Shown: positions 1 to 9,071 of the stretch, one piece after another | Layout of the letters: each line of letters opens with the position of its first letter | Numbering within the stretch: the stretch's first letter is position 1 | Origin: Flammeovirgaceae bacterium | GTDB taxonomy: Bacteria > Bacteroidota > Bacteroidia > Cytophagales > Cyclobacteriaceae | DNA: 64,000 nt | Assembly (NCBI GenBank): GCA_027487845.1 | Contig: JAIYCV010000022.1 | Span: 1-64,000 of the forward strand | Direction of reading: 5' to 3' | Notes under the pieces: generated by a model | Database searches by the model: none | Seen by the model: only the letters and a program-made list of their open reading frames with translations | What the model was told of the DNA's origin: nothing | Made by a program: the position numbers and the translations under genes

Positions 1-760
1 AGTCTGTTGAACTGGTGGCTGTTTGACCTCCAACTGTCACCGTTATTTTACCCGTAGTAGCTCCTGTCGGAACAGTGGTTGTAATGCTCGTGGCTGTGCT
101 AGCCGTTACGGTGCCGGTTGTACCATTAAATTTTACTGTATTGTTGGCGATGGTTGTACTAAAGTTAGTTCCGGTTATGTTTACAGGAGTGCTAACTAAA
201 CCGCTGCTTGGGTTAAAACTAGTAATTGTGGGCGAAGTTGCGGTTGTTACGGTAAAGTCTGTTGAACTAGTGGCCGTTTGTCCTCCGACTGTCACCTCTA
301 TTTTGCCCGTAGTAGCTCCTGTCGGAACAGTGGTTGTAATGCTGGTGGTAGTGCTAGCTGTTACGGTGGCGGTGGTGCCGTTAAATTTTACTGAATTGCT
401 GGCTATGGTTGTACTAAAATTAGTGCCCGTAATGGTAACCGGAGTGCCAATCAAACCACTGGTTGGATTAAAACTAGCAATTGTGGGCGAAGTTGCCGTT
501 GTTACGGTAAAGTCTGTTGAACTGGTGGCTGTTTGACCTCCAACTGTCACCGTTATTTTACCCGTAGTAGCTCCTGTCGGAACAGTGGTAGTGATGCTGG
601 TAGCAGTGCTGGCTGTTACCGTGGCTGTTGTGCCGTTAAACTGAACAAAGTTATTGGCAGGCGTGGCATCAAAGTTTGTGCCTGTAAGGGTTAGGGTTGT
701 ACCCACTGCCCCAGAGGTAGGGGTAAAAGAAATAATGCCAGGTGGAAAAACGGGGTTGTT
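1..760 (-). repeat. 85-residue IPT-like tandem repeats, distal array
   Basis: The segment AGTCTGTTGAACTGG (third copy) recurs at 1, 256 and 511, giving an exact 255-base period in frame with the giant gene. Positions 1-79 and 511-589 are identical, which points to recent duplication or gene conversion. On the coding strand each unit reads roughly TSFNPSSG...GTNFSTT...KFNGTTATVTAST...TTGKITVTVGGQTATSS. The array continues past the window edge. Confidence 0.9.
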
Positions 761-3700
761 TCTTATCACAGAAACGGTATTGGTATTGTTGTCACCATTC
801 GCCAACGCCAGATCTGCCTTACCATCGCCATCCAAATCGCCTATCGCAACGGAATATAAGCCTAAACCTGTGGTTAAGTTCACTTTGGTGGCGTAACTAA
901 CATTGCCCGACCCGGTGCTGGTGTTCCGTAAAACAGAAACACTGCCGAAATTCGCCAACGCCAGATCTACCTTACCATCACCATCCAAATCGCCTATCGC
1001 AACGGACCATGGGTTACCACCAGTAGGATAGTCCACTTTGGTGGCAAAACTGACGTTGCCCGGCCCAGTACTCGTGTTTCTCAAAACGGATAACGAGGCG
1101 TTATTAGCATCAGAATTCGCCACCGCCAAGTCCGCCTTGCCATCGCCATCCAAATCACCTATGGCAACAGATCGTGAGCCATCACGAGTAGGATAGTCTA
1201 CTTTGGCAGCATACCCAATGTTGCCCGACCCCGTGCTGGTGTTCCGGAAAACGGATACGGTATTGCTACCAGCATTCGCCACTGCTAGGTCTGCCTTGCC
1301 ATCGCCATCCAAATCACCTATGACAACGGAAAATGGGCTTGTACCTGTGTTATAGTCTACTTTGGCGGCATAACTGACGTTGCCCTGCCCCGTACTGGTG
1401 TTCCGGAAAACGGATACCGTGCTGTTATTCACGTTCGCCACAGCCAAGTCCGCTTTGCCATCGCCATCCAAATCGCCTATCGAAACGGAATATGGGGTTG
1501 AACCCGTGGCATAGTCTACTTTGGCAGCATACCCAATGTTGCCCGAACCCGTGCTAGTGTTCCGGAAAACGGATACCGAGCCGCTACTCCAATTCGCCAC
1601 CGTCAGGTCTGCCTTGCCATCGCCATCCAAATCGCCTATGGCAACGGAATATGGCTGTAAACCTGTGGGATAGTCTACTTTTGTGGCATAACTGACATTG
1701 CCCGACCCCGTGCTGGTGTTCTGGAAAACGGATACCGTGTGGCTATCCTTATTCGTCACTACCAGTTCTGCCTTTTCATCACCATCCAAATCGCCTATTG
1801 CAACAAACCATGGGTTTGTTCCCGTGGCATAGTCAATTTTGGGTTGAAAATCCGCCAAGGTGATGTTACCTTTGTTGGGGGTAAAGGTGGGTGTGAAGTT
1901 GCTCTGGGAGTAGGCCAATAAGCTAGTGGCGGTGTTTAGCGCGGTAATGGGGGCGTAGGTGGCACCCTTGGGCACCGTAACCGTGAGCTGGGTGGAGGTG
2001 GCGGCAGTTACCATGCCCCTAGTTGCACCAAAAAAAACAATGTTATTGGTGGGGGTCGTGTTAAAGTTAGTTCCAGTAATAGTAACCACAGTTCCAGTTA
2101 CACCGCTAGATGGATTAAAACTAGCAATCGTGGGCGAAGTTGCCGTGGTAACTGTAAAGTCCGTTGCACTGGTGGCCGTTTGCCCACCCACGGTAACAGA
2201 TATTTTGCCCGTAGTAGCTCCAGTTGGAACGGAGGCAGTTATGCTGGTAGCAGTGGATGCTGTTACGGTGGCGGTAGTGCCATTAAATCTAACGGTGTTA
2301 TTGGCAGGGGTAACATCAAAGTTAGTTCCCGTAATAGTAACCACAGTTCCACTCAAACCGCTGGTTGGATTAAAGCTAGCAATTGTGGGCGAAGTTGCTG
2401 TTGTCACTGTAAAGTCTGTTGAACTGGTGGCGGTTAGCCCCCCCACGATAACAGTTATTTTACCCGTGGACGCACCCGCTGGCACGGTAGTGGTGATGCT
2501 GGTAGTTGTACTGGCAGTTACTGTTGCCGTTGTTCCGTTGAACCTTACGGTGTTGTTTGATGCGGTAGCATCAAAGTTAGTACCTGTAATGATAACAGTA
2601 GTGCCCACTAAACCGCTGGCGGGGTTAAAGGAGCTTATGGTCGGACGGGGAGTAAAAGTAAAGCCAGCCAAGCTGGTTGTTCCACCTAGTGTGGTAACCG
2701 ACACGTTGCCGCTGCTACCTGTACCTACCACGCCCGTAATACTGGTGCTTGAAACCACCGTGAACGAACTGGCCGCGGTGCCACCGAAACTGATCGCAGT
2801 GGCACCGGTAAAGTTAGTGCCTGAGATCGTCACGGTAGCTCCGCTAGTAGCAGTTAAAGGAGTGAATGAACTGATGGTAGGTGCTGGCGCGTAAGTAAAA
2901 CCCGCCAATGTAGCCGTGCCTCCCTGTGTGGTAACAGCTATGCTGCCACTAGCACCCGTGCCCAAAACCGCTGTTATGCTAGTGTTTGAAACCACGGTGA
3001 ACGAACTGGCTGCAGTGCCACCAAAACTGACCGCTGTAGCATCTGTAAAGTTAGAGCCTGTAATCGTTACTGTAGTTCCGCTACCTGCAGTTGTTGGAGT
3101 GAATGAGCTAATAGTAGGTTTGGGGATAAAGGCAAAGCCTGGCAATGAAGCCGTGCCACCTGGCGTTGTGACAGACACGCTGCCACTGCTGCCTGTACCC
3201 ACCACGGCCGTGATACTGGTGCTTGAAACCACCGTGAACGAACTGGCCGCGGTGCCACCAAAACTTACCGCTGTGGCTGCTGTAAAGTCAGTGCCTGTAA
3301 TGGTTACCGTGGTTCCAGTGCCTGTGTTTGTTGGTGTGAAAGAGCTTATGGTAGGTTCAGGTGCATAGGTAAAACCTGCCAATGTAGCCGTGCCACCTAC
3401 CGTGCTAACAGACACGCTGCCACTGTCGCCCGTGCCCACTACTGCCCTAATGCTGGTGCTTGAAACCACCGTGAACGAACTGGCCGCAGTGCCACCAAAA
3501 CTTACCTCTGTGGCACCAGTAAAGTTAGTGCCCGTAATGGTTATTGTCGTGCCACTGCCCGCTCTCGTTGGGGTAAATGAACTAATGGCGGGTCGAGGAA
3601 CAAAGACAAACCCCGCCAATGTAACCGTGCCACCCGGGGTAGTAACCGATACACTGCCACTGCTGCCTGTACCCACTACAGCCGTAATGGTGGCGCTTGA

Positions 3701-6466
3701 AACAACCGTAAACGAACTGGCCGCGGTGCCACCGAAACTGACGGCTGTGGCTCCTGTAAAGTCAGTGCCCGTAAGGGTCACTGTAGTGCCACTGCCCGCA
3801 GTTGCGGGGGTAAATGAGCTAATATTTGCTCGGGGAATAAACGTAAAGCCCGCCAACGTGGCGGTACCCCCGGGCGTGGTAACAGATATTGCGCCACTGG
3901 CACCCGCGCCTACTACAGCCGTGATGCTGGTGCTTGAAACCACCGAAAACGAACTGGCCGCTATGCCTCCGAAACTGACCGCTGTGGCACTCGTAAAGTT
4001 AGTGCCTGTAATGGTTACTGTTGCTCCAGGCGCAGCAGTTGAGGGGATGAATGAACTGATGGTAGGTGCCGGGGCATATGTAAAACCCGACAGTGAAGCT
4101 GTGCCACCCAGGGAGGTAACCGATACATTGCCACTGGTACCGGCAGCAACTACCGCAGTGATGGTGGTGCTGGAAACCACCTCAAAGGAACTGGCAGCGG
4201 TGCCACCAAAGCTTACCGAAGTGGCATCGGTAAAGTTGGTACCGGTAATGGTTACTGTAGTTCCTGTACCCGCTCTTGCTGGAGTGAATGAGGTAATGGT
4301 AGGGCGGGGAACAAAGACAAAGCCTGCCAATGTGGCCGTGCCGCCTGGTGTGGTAACCGATACGCTGCCACTGCTGCCGCTACCCACAACTGCCGTAATG
4401 CTGGTAGTTGAAACCACCGTAAACGAACTGGCCGCAGTGCCACCGAAACTGACGCCTGTAGCAGCCGTAAAGTCCGTGCCTGTAATGGTTACCGTGGTGC
4501 CAGTGCCTGTATTGGTTGGGGTAAAAGAGCTGATGGTAGGTTGGGGCGCGTAATTAAAACCCGTTAGTGCGGCAGTGCCGCCTGAGGTAGTAACCGATAC
4601 ACTGCCGCTGCTACCCGTGCCGACCACAGCCGTAATGCTGGTGCTTGAAACCACCGTAAACGAACTGGCCGCAATGCCACCAAAACTTACCGCTGTGGCA
4701 CCAGTAAAGTTAGTGCCCGTAATGGTTACTGTGGTGCCGCTGCCGGCTCTTGTTGGGGTGAAGGAAGTTATAGTGGGCTTAGGGACAAAGGTAAAGCCCG
4801 ACAAAGAGCCTGACCCCCCGGGGGTGGTAACGGAAACACTGCCACTGCTGCCAGTGCTCACCACAGCCGTTATGCTAGTGCTTGAAACCACCGTAAACGA
4901 ACTGGCCGCAGTACCACCAAAACTTACGGCTGTTGCGCCTGTAAAGTTAGTGCCTGTAATGGTTACCATAGTGCCGCTAGGCCCGGTTGTTGGAGTAAAA
5001 GAACTTATCGTGGGAGAAAAAACTGGGTTATTTCGAAAGACTGAAATTGTTGGATTCGTATTACTTGGATTTCCTGCCACTAAGTCTGCAATACCATCAC
5101 CATCCAAATCTCCGATCGCAACAGACAATGTATATGAAGAACTAGCAGGCTGGACTCTGGGGGTAAAATTAATGTCATCCACACTTGCATTTTTAAAAAT
5201 GCCTAATGCCCCGGTATTATTACCTGTTACTACGTCTACTATGCCGTCTCCATTCAGATCGCCCAAGGAAATGGATGTAGCAGAAGGGCCTGCATAATAG
5301 GAACCCCCAATTTCTAAACTTATGCTGCCAGTACTTGCACGCGTATTTTTAAAAAAAAATAAATAACTCGCATTATTGGTACCATTAATACAGGTCAAAT
5401 CTGCCTTACCATCAGCATTAAAATCACCTATTAAAATCCCATTTGGGGATGCAAATGAAATTGGGTAGTCAACCTTTCCTGCATAGTCAATATTACCTGC
5501 GCCTGAACTCGTATTTTTGAAAACAGAAATAGTAGGGCTATTGCTTGAGTTGATTACCGCTAAATCTAACTTACCATCTCCGTCTAAATCTCCACTTGCA
5601 ACTGATCTTGGGCTTGAGCCAGTAGTGAAGTCTACCTTGGCAGCATACCTAATGTTGCCGGGTCCTGAACTGGTATTCCTTAAAACAGACACCGTATTGC
5701 TTAATTGATTTGCCACTGCCAAGTCTGCCTTGCCGTCATTATCCAAATCGGCAATAGCTACGGAATATGGGCCAGTCCCAGTTGTAAAGTCCACGTTTGA
5801 GGCAAAACTGATGTTGCCTGGCCCAGTACTGGTATTTCTTAAAACAGATATCGTGTTACTGCCACTTGAAGCTGCTAAATCTAGCTTACCGTCACCATCC
5901 AAATCAGCAATAGAAATTGTTCTCGAGACACTTGTATTAAAGTCAATCCTGGCATAACCAATGTTGCCGGGACCTGTGCTCGTATTCCTGAATACTGAAA
6001 TTAAAGAAGTACTACTTATACTTGCCACCACCAAGTCTGCCTTACCATCTGCATCTAAGTCACCAATGGCAATGGAATATGGGGATGCGCCCGTTTCGAA
6101 GTCAACTTTGGAACTAAAATCGGCAGTAATGATGCTACCCTTATTGGGCGAGAAGGTAGGGGTAAAGTTGCTTTGCGCATAAGCCAATAGGCCTGTGGTT
6201 GTATTTAGCACTGTTATGGGCGCATAGGTTGCGCCCGTAGGCACAGTTACGGTAAGTTGGGTGGCAGTAGCATCAGAAACGGTAGCGGCCGTTGCCCCGA
6301 AAAACACTATGTTATTGGCGGGGGTGGTGTTAAAGTTAGTACCTGTTATGGTTACTGTTGTGCCAACCGTACCCGAGGTCGGGGTAAAAGAGGTAATGGT
6401 GGGCACTTGGGCTATTACAGTTGCAAAACAGAGGAGAGCCAAATAAAAAAGTAAAAGTTTTTTCAT
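1..6466 (-). CDS. Giant secreted FG-GAP/IPT repeat protein (3' end outside window)
   Basis: The minus strand stays open in one frame from an ATG at 6466 through position 1, at least 2,155 codons, and continues beyond the window. The N-terminus is a Sec signal peptide (MKKLLLFYLALLCFATVIAQ). Domains in order: one IPT/TIG-like domain (about 6410-6180), seven FG-GAP/VCBS repeats with DLDADGKADL-type calcium loops (about 6150-5040), ten 79-residue IPT-like repeats (about 5030-2640), about two and a half 85-residue repeats (2640-1990), a second seven-repeat FG-GAP block (1860-770), and further 85-residue repeats to the window edge. Seven FG-GAP units fit a seven-bladed beta-propeller, as in integrin alpha. 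Such proteins in Bacteroidota are usually surface-exposed or secreted by the type IX system, whose C-terminal signal would lie outside the window. Adhesion or polymer binding is inferred. The base composition looks more GC-rich than the neighbouring genes. Confidence 0.9.
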   Translation of the reverse strand, partial: MKKLLLFYLALLCFATVIAQVPTITSFTPTSGTVGTTVTITGTNFNTTPANNIVFFGATAATVSDATATQLTVTVPTGATYAPITVLNTTTGLLAYAQSNFTPTFSPNKGSIITADFSSKVDFETGASPYSIAIGDLDADGKADLVVASISSTSLISVFRNTSTGPGNIGYARIDFNTSVSRTISIADLDGDGKLDLAASSGSNTISVLRNTSTGPGNISFASNVDFTTGTGPYSVAIADLDNDGKADLAVANQLSNTVSVLRNTSSGPGNIRYAAKVDFTTGSSPRSVASGDLDGDGKLDLAVINSSNSPTISVFKNTSSGAGNIDYAGKVDYPISFASPNGILIGDFNADGKADLTCINGTNNASYLFFFKNTRASTGSISLEIGGSYYAGPSATSISLGDLNGDGIVDVVTGNNTGALGIFKNASVDDINFTPRVQPASSSYTLSVAIGDLDGDGIADLVAGNPSNTNPTISVFRNNPVFSPTISSFTPTTGPSGTMVTITGTNFTGATAVSFGGTAASSFTVVSSTSITAVVSTGSSGSVSVTTPGGSGSLSGFTFVPKPTITSFTPTRAGSGTTVTITGTNFTGATAVSFGGIAASSFTVVSSTSITAVVGTGSSGSVSVTTSGGTAALTGFNYAPQPTISSFTPTNTGTGTTVTITGTDFTAATGVSFGGTAASSFTVVSTTSITAVVGSGSSGSVSVTTPGGTATLAGFVFVPRPTITSFTPARAGTGTTVTITGTNFTDATSVSFGGTAASSFEVVSSTTITAVVAAGTSGNVSVTSLGGTASLSGFTYAPAPTISSFIPSTAAPGATVTITGTNFTSATAVSFGGIAASSFSVVSSTSITAVVGAGASGAISVTTPGGTATLAGFTFIPRANISSFTPATAGSGTTVTLTGTDFTGATAVSFGGTAASSFTVVSSATITAVVGTGSSGSVSVTTPGGTVTLAGFVFVPRPAISSFTPTRAGSGTTITITGTNFTGATEVSFGGTAASSFTVVSSTSIRAVVGTGDSGSVSVSTVGGTATLAGFTYAPEPTISSFTPTNTGTGTTVTITGTDFTAATAVSFGGTAASSFTVVSSTSITAVVGTGSSGSVSVTTPGGTASLPGFAFIPKPTISSFTPTTAGSGTTVTITGSNFTDATAVSFGGTAASSFTVVSNTSITAVLGTGASGSIAVTTQGGTATLAGFTYAPAPTISSFTPLTATSGATVTISGTNFTGATAISFGGTAASSFTVVSSTSITGVVGTGSSGNVSVTTLGGTTSLAGFTFTPRPTISSFNPASGLVGTTVIITGTNFDATASNNTVRFNGTTATVTASTTTSITTTVPAGASTGKITVIVGGLTATSSTDFTVTTATSPTIASFNPTSGLSGTVVTITGTNFDVTPANNTVRFNGTTATVTASTATSITASVPTGATTGKISVTVGGQTATSATDFTVTTATSPTIASFNPSSGVTGTVVTITGTNFNTTPTNNIVFFGATRGMVTAATSTQLTVTVPKGATYAPITALNTATSLLAYSQSNFTPTFTPNKGNITLADFQPKIDYATGTNPWFVAIGDLDGDEKAELVVTNKDSHTVSVFQNTSTGSGNVSYATKVDYPTGLQPYSVAIGDLDGDGKADLTVANWSSGSVSVFRNTSTGSGNIGYAAKVDYATGSTPYSVSIGDLDGDGKADLAVANVNNSTVSVFRNTSTGQGNVSYAAKVDYNTGTSPFSVVIGDLDGDGKADLAVANAGSNTVSVFRNTSTGSGNIGYAAKVDYPTRDGSRSVAIGDLDGDGKADLAVANSDANNASLSVLRNTSTGPGNVSFATKVDYPTGGNPWSVAIGDLDGDGKVDLALANFGSVSVLRNTSTGSGNVSYATKVNLTTGLGLYSVAIGDLDGDGKADLALANGDNNTNTVSVIRNNPVFPPGIISFTPTSGAVGTTLTLTGTNFDATPANNFVQFNGTTATVTASTATSITTTVPTGATTGKITVTVGGQTATSSTDFTVTTATSPTIASFNPTSGLIGTPVTITGTNFSTTIASNSVKFNGTTATVTASTTTSITTTVPTGATTGKIEVTVGGQTATSSTDFTVTTATSPTITSFNPSSGLVSTPVNITGTNFSTTIANNTVKFNGTTGTVTASTATSITTTVPTGATTGKITVTVGGQTATSSTD
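770..1860 (-). repeat. FG-GAP/VCBS block 2, seven units
   Basis: Seven units with a spacing of about 158 bases encode a calcium-loop motif of the form GDLDGDGKADL. Their cores lie near 1766, 1608, 1445, 1288, 1128, 966 and 814. Seven is the number of blades in an integrin-type beta-propeller. The linker just before it (YAPITALNTATSLLAYSQSN) repeats the linker before block 1. Confidence 0.85.
1990..2640 (-). repeat. 85-residue IPT-like repeats, middle array
   Basis: The same 255-base unit as at the window edge occurs here, with markers at 2158 and 2413. It sits between the ten-copy 79-residue array and the second FG-GAP block, so the 85-residue unit flanks the second propeller on both sides. 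Confidence 0.8.
2640..5030 (-). repeat. Ten tandem 79-residue IPT-like repeats
   Basis: The marker GAACTGGCCGCGGTGCCACC (plus strand, with small changes) recurs near 2761, 2998, 3235, 3472, 3710, 3949, 4186, 4423, 4660 and 4897. The period is 237 bases, and the phase stays in frame. On the coding strand each unit carries a GTTVTITGTNF core and a VVGTGSSGSVSVTTPGGTA core, typical of IPT/TIG immunoglobulin-like folds. The copies are diverged but clearly of one subfamily, distinct from the 85-residue units. Confidence 0.9.
5040..6150 (-). repeat. FG-GAP/VCBS block 1, seven units
   Basis: Seven units encode DLDADGKADL-like calcium loops, with cores near 6050, 5893, 5740, 5578, 5414, 5246 and 5101. 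They form one candidate seven-bladed beta-propeller. These copies are more diverged from each other than those of block 2. Confidence 0.85.
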
Positions 6467-6628
6467 ACGTATCGGGTGAGCTTGTATTTCTTATAATTTC
6501 AGCTTTTGGTAGTTTGAGTTGGTTTATTCGTTGCTATTTTCTTGTGCATCTTTCTGGTCACGTATGCTGTCCAGTGAATAATGGGAGCAAATCGGGCAGC
6601 ACTATCTCATTTAAGAGGTATTTACTTT

Positions 6629-7375
6629 TCAATTACTTGGCTTTAAGGGCCCGGGTAACTCTTCAGCGGTTGGGGTTGTTCCCCCATTCTCCGTTTTGCC
6701 TCCGCCCAAGAAAACAGCCGCCACCCCAACAACGGCCACGGGAAGGATAATGAAAATTGCCTTTACTTTACTTTTTACCCTAAAAGCCCCTGTAATCGCT
6801 TCCTCATTGGCGGTCGAAATTTTAAAGCTATAACCGTTTCCTTTTAAGTTTGACGGCACCGCATATTGAAACTGCTGGCTGTTAGGTATGCCGTTGGCAA
6901 GCTGCTCTTGTGGCACCCCGTCTTTAAGAAGACTAATATCTATTTTGTCTGCTGACCTTCCACCCTGCCAGCTTAATGCTATTGACTGGCCTTTTTTAAC
7001 CGTATTTTGGCCAAGCGGCTGGACTGTGAGCGGTAAAGCCAGCAAGTTGGCTGTTACTTTAATGACAATGTCGGCATCAAAGTCGGCTGGCAGTTCGTTT
7101 TTCACTGCCCATACCACGCGTTTATCTTTTCCGGGAAGAACGTTGTCGCCCACATCGCCCGAGAGTTGTGCTAAAGCGGTGGCAAAGTTATTATGAGAAC
7201 TGCGCAACGAAACGGCAAATTTCTCGTTCGCAGTGCCTTTTATTAGGTCGTAGGTAACTACTAGGTCTTCACCTTCCAGGGCGGCCCTCACGTTTTCAAT
7301 GGCTTGGCCAAAGCAATCTACCCCTAAAAAGCAGCAGAATAATAGAAATAAACCTCCTTTGTAGTGTTTTGTCAT
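6629..7375 (-). CDS. Secreted protein with KRE9-like Ig domain and C-terminal membrane anchor
   Basis: This 248-residue protein starts with a signal peptide (MTKHYKGGLFLLFCCFLGVD...FGQ). The middle carries GQNTVKKGQSIALSWQGG and DKIDISLLKDG, which resemble the Ser-Thr-rich-anchor/KRE9-type immunoglobulin-like domain. Near residues 207-225 there is a hydrophobic helix (IFIILPVAVVGVAAVFLGGG) followed by a short polar tail, so it is probably membrane-anchored. It lies 162 bases upstream of the giant repeat gene on the same strand and could be expressed with it. The specific function is unknown. Confidence 0.75.
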   Translation of the reverse strand: MTKHYKGGLFLLFCCFLGVDCFGQAIENVRAALEGEDLVVTYDLIKGTANEKFAVSLRSSHNNFATALAQLSGDVGDNVLPGKDKRVVWAVKNELPADFDADIVIKVTANLLALPLTVQPLGQNTVKKGQSIALSWQGGRSADKIDISLLKDGVPQEQLANGIPNSQQFQYAVPSNLKGNGYSFKISTANEEAITGAFRVKSKVKAIFIILPVAVVGVAAVFLGGGKTENGGTTPTAEELPGPLKPSN

Positions 7376-7546
7376 TTGTTTTAAGCGTAATCGATTGTTA
7401 ACTCGGGCCTGCGAAGTTCAAAAATTGCCGTTAAATTAACAAATCGAAGTTGGCAGATTTCGATCAATTCGTCTTGTCCGCCTCACCCCACCCAAAGGAG
7501 TATAAGTCGAACGATTTTCGTTCCTTTTTCGCTGTCTTTGCATAAA

Positions 7547-7579
7547 AAAACCACCAACCTCTAAGAAGTTGGTGGTTTT
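7547..7579 (-). terminator. Rho-independent terminator after the 7628-8248 gene
   Basis: A perfect 12-bp stem (AAAACCACCAAC at 7547-7558 with GTTGGTGGTTTT at 7568-7579) encloses a nine-base loop. Read on the minus strand, it is followed by a run of T residues (7544-7550 complement). It lies about 50 bases past the stop codon of the minus-strand gene. Confidence 0.8.
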
Positions 7580-7627
7580 CGATGGTCGGGCAGAGACAGG
7601 GTGTACCGAAACTCACGCGGTCAAAAC

Positions 7628-8248
7628 CTACTGCACATAGCGTAAGATGATGTCAGAATAGACCAGCATGGTGTCTGAGCCAATGCCAGCCATGCGAAAA
7701 GCATATTGCTTGCCGGGCGTCAAGCCTTCAAATAGCAGGCTCTTTGCAGTATTGAATTTGGCGGTCCAAACGGTGGCATCGGTCACTGGCGCGGGGGCAC
7801 ATTCAAATACGTATGATTTAGCACCTTTAATTTTCTTAGCCCCCACCTCCAACGTTCCAGCGGCAGGACCATTTTCTACCGTAAAGTCCTCGGGCTTTGG
7901 CAATACCCCCACGGGCGTGGCTGCTTTTTGTATGTCAAACCCTGAGCTGAGTGCAATGGCTTCATTGTTTTGGCAATTGGCTTCCACATACAACCCCAGT
8001 AACCGGAGTGAAGCCTCCAATGCCTTTCGGGTCTGGTTCTTAAGGGCTGTTTCCTCTTTACCACCTTTTTTGGCCCCAGCAAGGGCGGCTACATAAGCCG
8101 TATTTTTAGCCGATACTTCGGCCAAAGGCGGCACCGGAGTAGGGAAATTCACATTTCCTGTCATACCGTTGATGATCACCTCGGTTTTAGTGTCCAAGTC
8201 GTCATCTTTCAATCTACTGAAACCAATAATGATTTTTACTGTTTCCAT
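7628..8248 (-). CDS. Hypothetical cytoplasmic protein with a fibronectin III-like C-terminus
   Basis: The 206-residue product has no signal peptide. The first 100 residues are alanine/lysine-rich and helical. The second half (from about residue 115, PKPEDFTVENGPAAGTLEV) reads like a fibronectin type III domain, with the FEGLTPGKQYAFRMAGIG signature typical of the F-G strands. Similar proteins are common in Bacteroidota without known function. It has its own terminator at 7547-7579 and a long empty region upstream. Confidence 0.7.
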   Translation of the reverse strand: METVKIIIGFSRLKDDDLDTKTEVIINGMTGNVNFPTPVPPLAEVSAKNTAYVAALAGAKKGGKEETALKNQTRKALEASLRLLGLYVEANCQNNEAIALSSGFDIQKAATPVGVLPKPEDFTVENGPAAGTLEVGAKKIKGAKSYVFECAPAPVTDATVWTAKFNTAKSLLFEGLTPGKQYAFRMAGIGSDTMLVYSDIILRYVQ

Positions 8249-8480
8249 ACGTTTAATTGTTTAAAGTGTTATTGAATAACGTAATAACGACAGTTCATTT
8301 TACTCTGTTGTAAAGGAGGTCGTTAAAATTTGTTCTTCCTCGATAAATGGTGTAAACCAAGGGCAAAGCACACTATTTTGGCGTTAAATGGAGATGGTGC
8401 AGATCGCAGATGCAACAAAAGCATTCTACAATGCTTCCTTGTTATTAAACATCAACGCATTGTAATATAACAATGTGACG

Positions 8481-8515
8481 TTGTAGTATTACATTGTAAC
8501 GATGTAATACTACAA
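8481..8515. repeat. Perfect 14-bp inverted repeat
   Basis: TTGTAGTATTACAT (8481-8494) pairs perfectly with ATGTAATACTACAA (8502-8515) around a seven-base loop. No T-run follows on either strand, so it does not look like a terminator. It sits inside the CATTGTA cluster. Confidence 0.8.
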
Positions 8516-9059
8516 TGAATCAAAAGCAATGCAGTTTATAGCATTGTAAGCATTCTCTGGAGCAATGTAGACAAGCAAAAATGCGATGTAATACAACAAC
8601 GAGTCATTGTACGTTTACATTATCCTCTTGCAGCACTACTTTTTGAAATTGAGTGGGCGTTAGTGAGCGTCAGTAAAGCGGGTCTATGCTTGAGTTTGGT
8701 GGAGCGGATGACAACCGTTAAGATCAATCAGAAAGGTAGCTTAGTCATTGGAAAGGGTAAGAGGCTTTTTGCTTAAAACACCCGTTTCTCACATTTTACT
8801 ATTTCAAGCTCATTAGTTAATGTAATAAAGCTCATTTTCTGTCGATTTTGAGCTGCAAATCATATCTTTATAAGCTTTATCAGTGCGAATGAAAAAAAAC
8901 TACAAAAGATACGATGGCCCTCATGGTCAATTTTATCCAATCCATTGTGCACATCCAAAGAAATTCACAACGAATTGAAGCATACGTTTAAGAAAATTTT
9001 TATCGATAAATTTGAATTTGCTATAAAAACTTATTTCTAAGCCGAAAGCACAATAACCT

Positions 9060-9067
9060 TACCTTTG
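9060..9067 (+). promoter_or_regulatory. Bacteroidota -7 element TACCTTTG
   Basis: The octamer matches the TAnnTTTG consensus of the Bacteroidota primary sigma factor. It ends four bases before the helicase ATG, which would give an almost leaderless transcript. No convincing -33 TTTG/TTG element at the usual spacing was seen. Confidence 0.35.
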
Positions 9068-9071
9068 CCCT

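Larger units (their letters stand above)
8249..9071. other. 820-base intergenic region with CATTGTA motif cluster
   Basis: No convincing gene is seen. Between about 8421 and 8611 the heptamer CATTGTA or its complement occurs six times (8427, 8458, 8492, 8511, 8542, 8605). A hairpin is formed by 8481-8494 and 8502-8515. A 29-codon frame at 8889-8978 (MKKNYKRYDGPHGQFYPIHC...) is open but unsupported. The remainder shows nothing recognisable. Confidence 0.6.

Noticed and set aside
2640-5030. Regular 237-base spacing that could suggest a CRISPR-like or satellite array
   Set aside because: The period is in frame, the whole unit is repeated rather than short repeats with unique spacers, and it translates to IPT-like domains.
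75-6446. Long plus-strand reading frames rich in Val, Leu, Pro and Thr (for example 1959-2894, 3390-4553, 4575-5297)
   Set aside because: They are antisense to the repeat-rich giant minus-strand gene. Their periodicity copies the repeats, and they lack starts, signals or domains.
7580-7627. Possible tRNA remnant beside the terminator (GGTCGGGCAGAGACAGGG)
   Set aside because: No cloverleaf could be folded from it, and no T-loop sequence is present.
8889-8978. 29-codon frame starting MKKNYKRYDG
   Set aside because: It is too short, has no recognisable family or conserved context, and could arise by chance.
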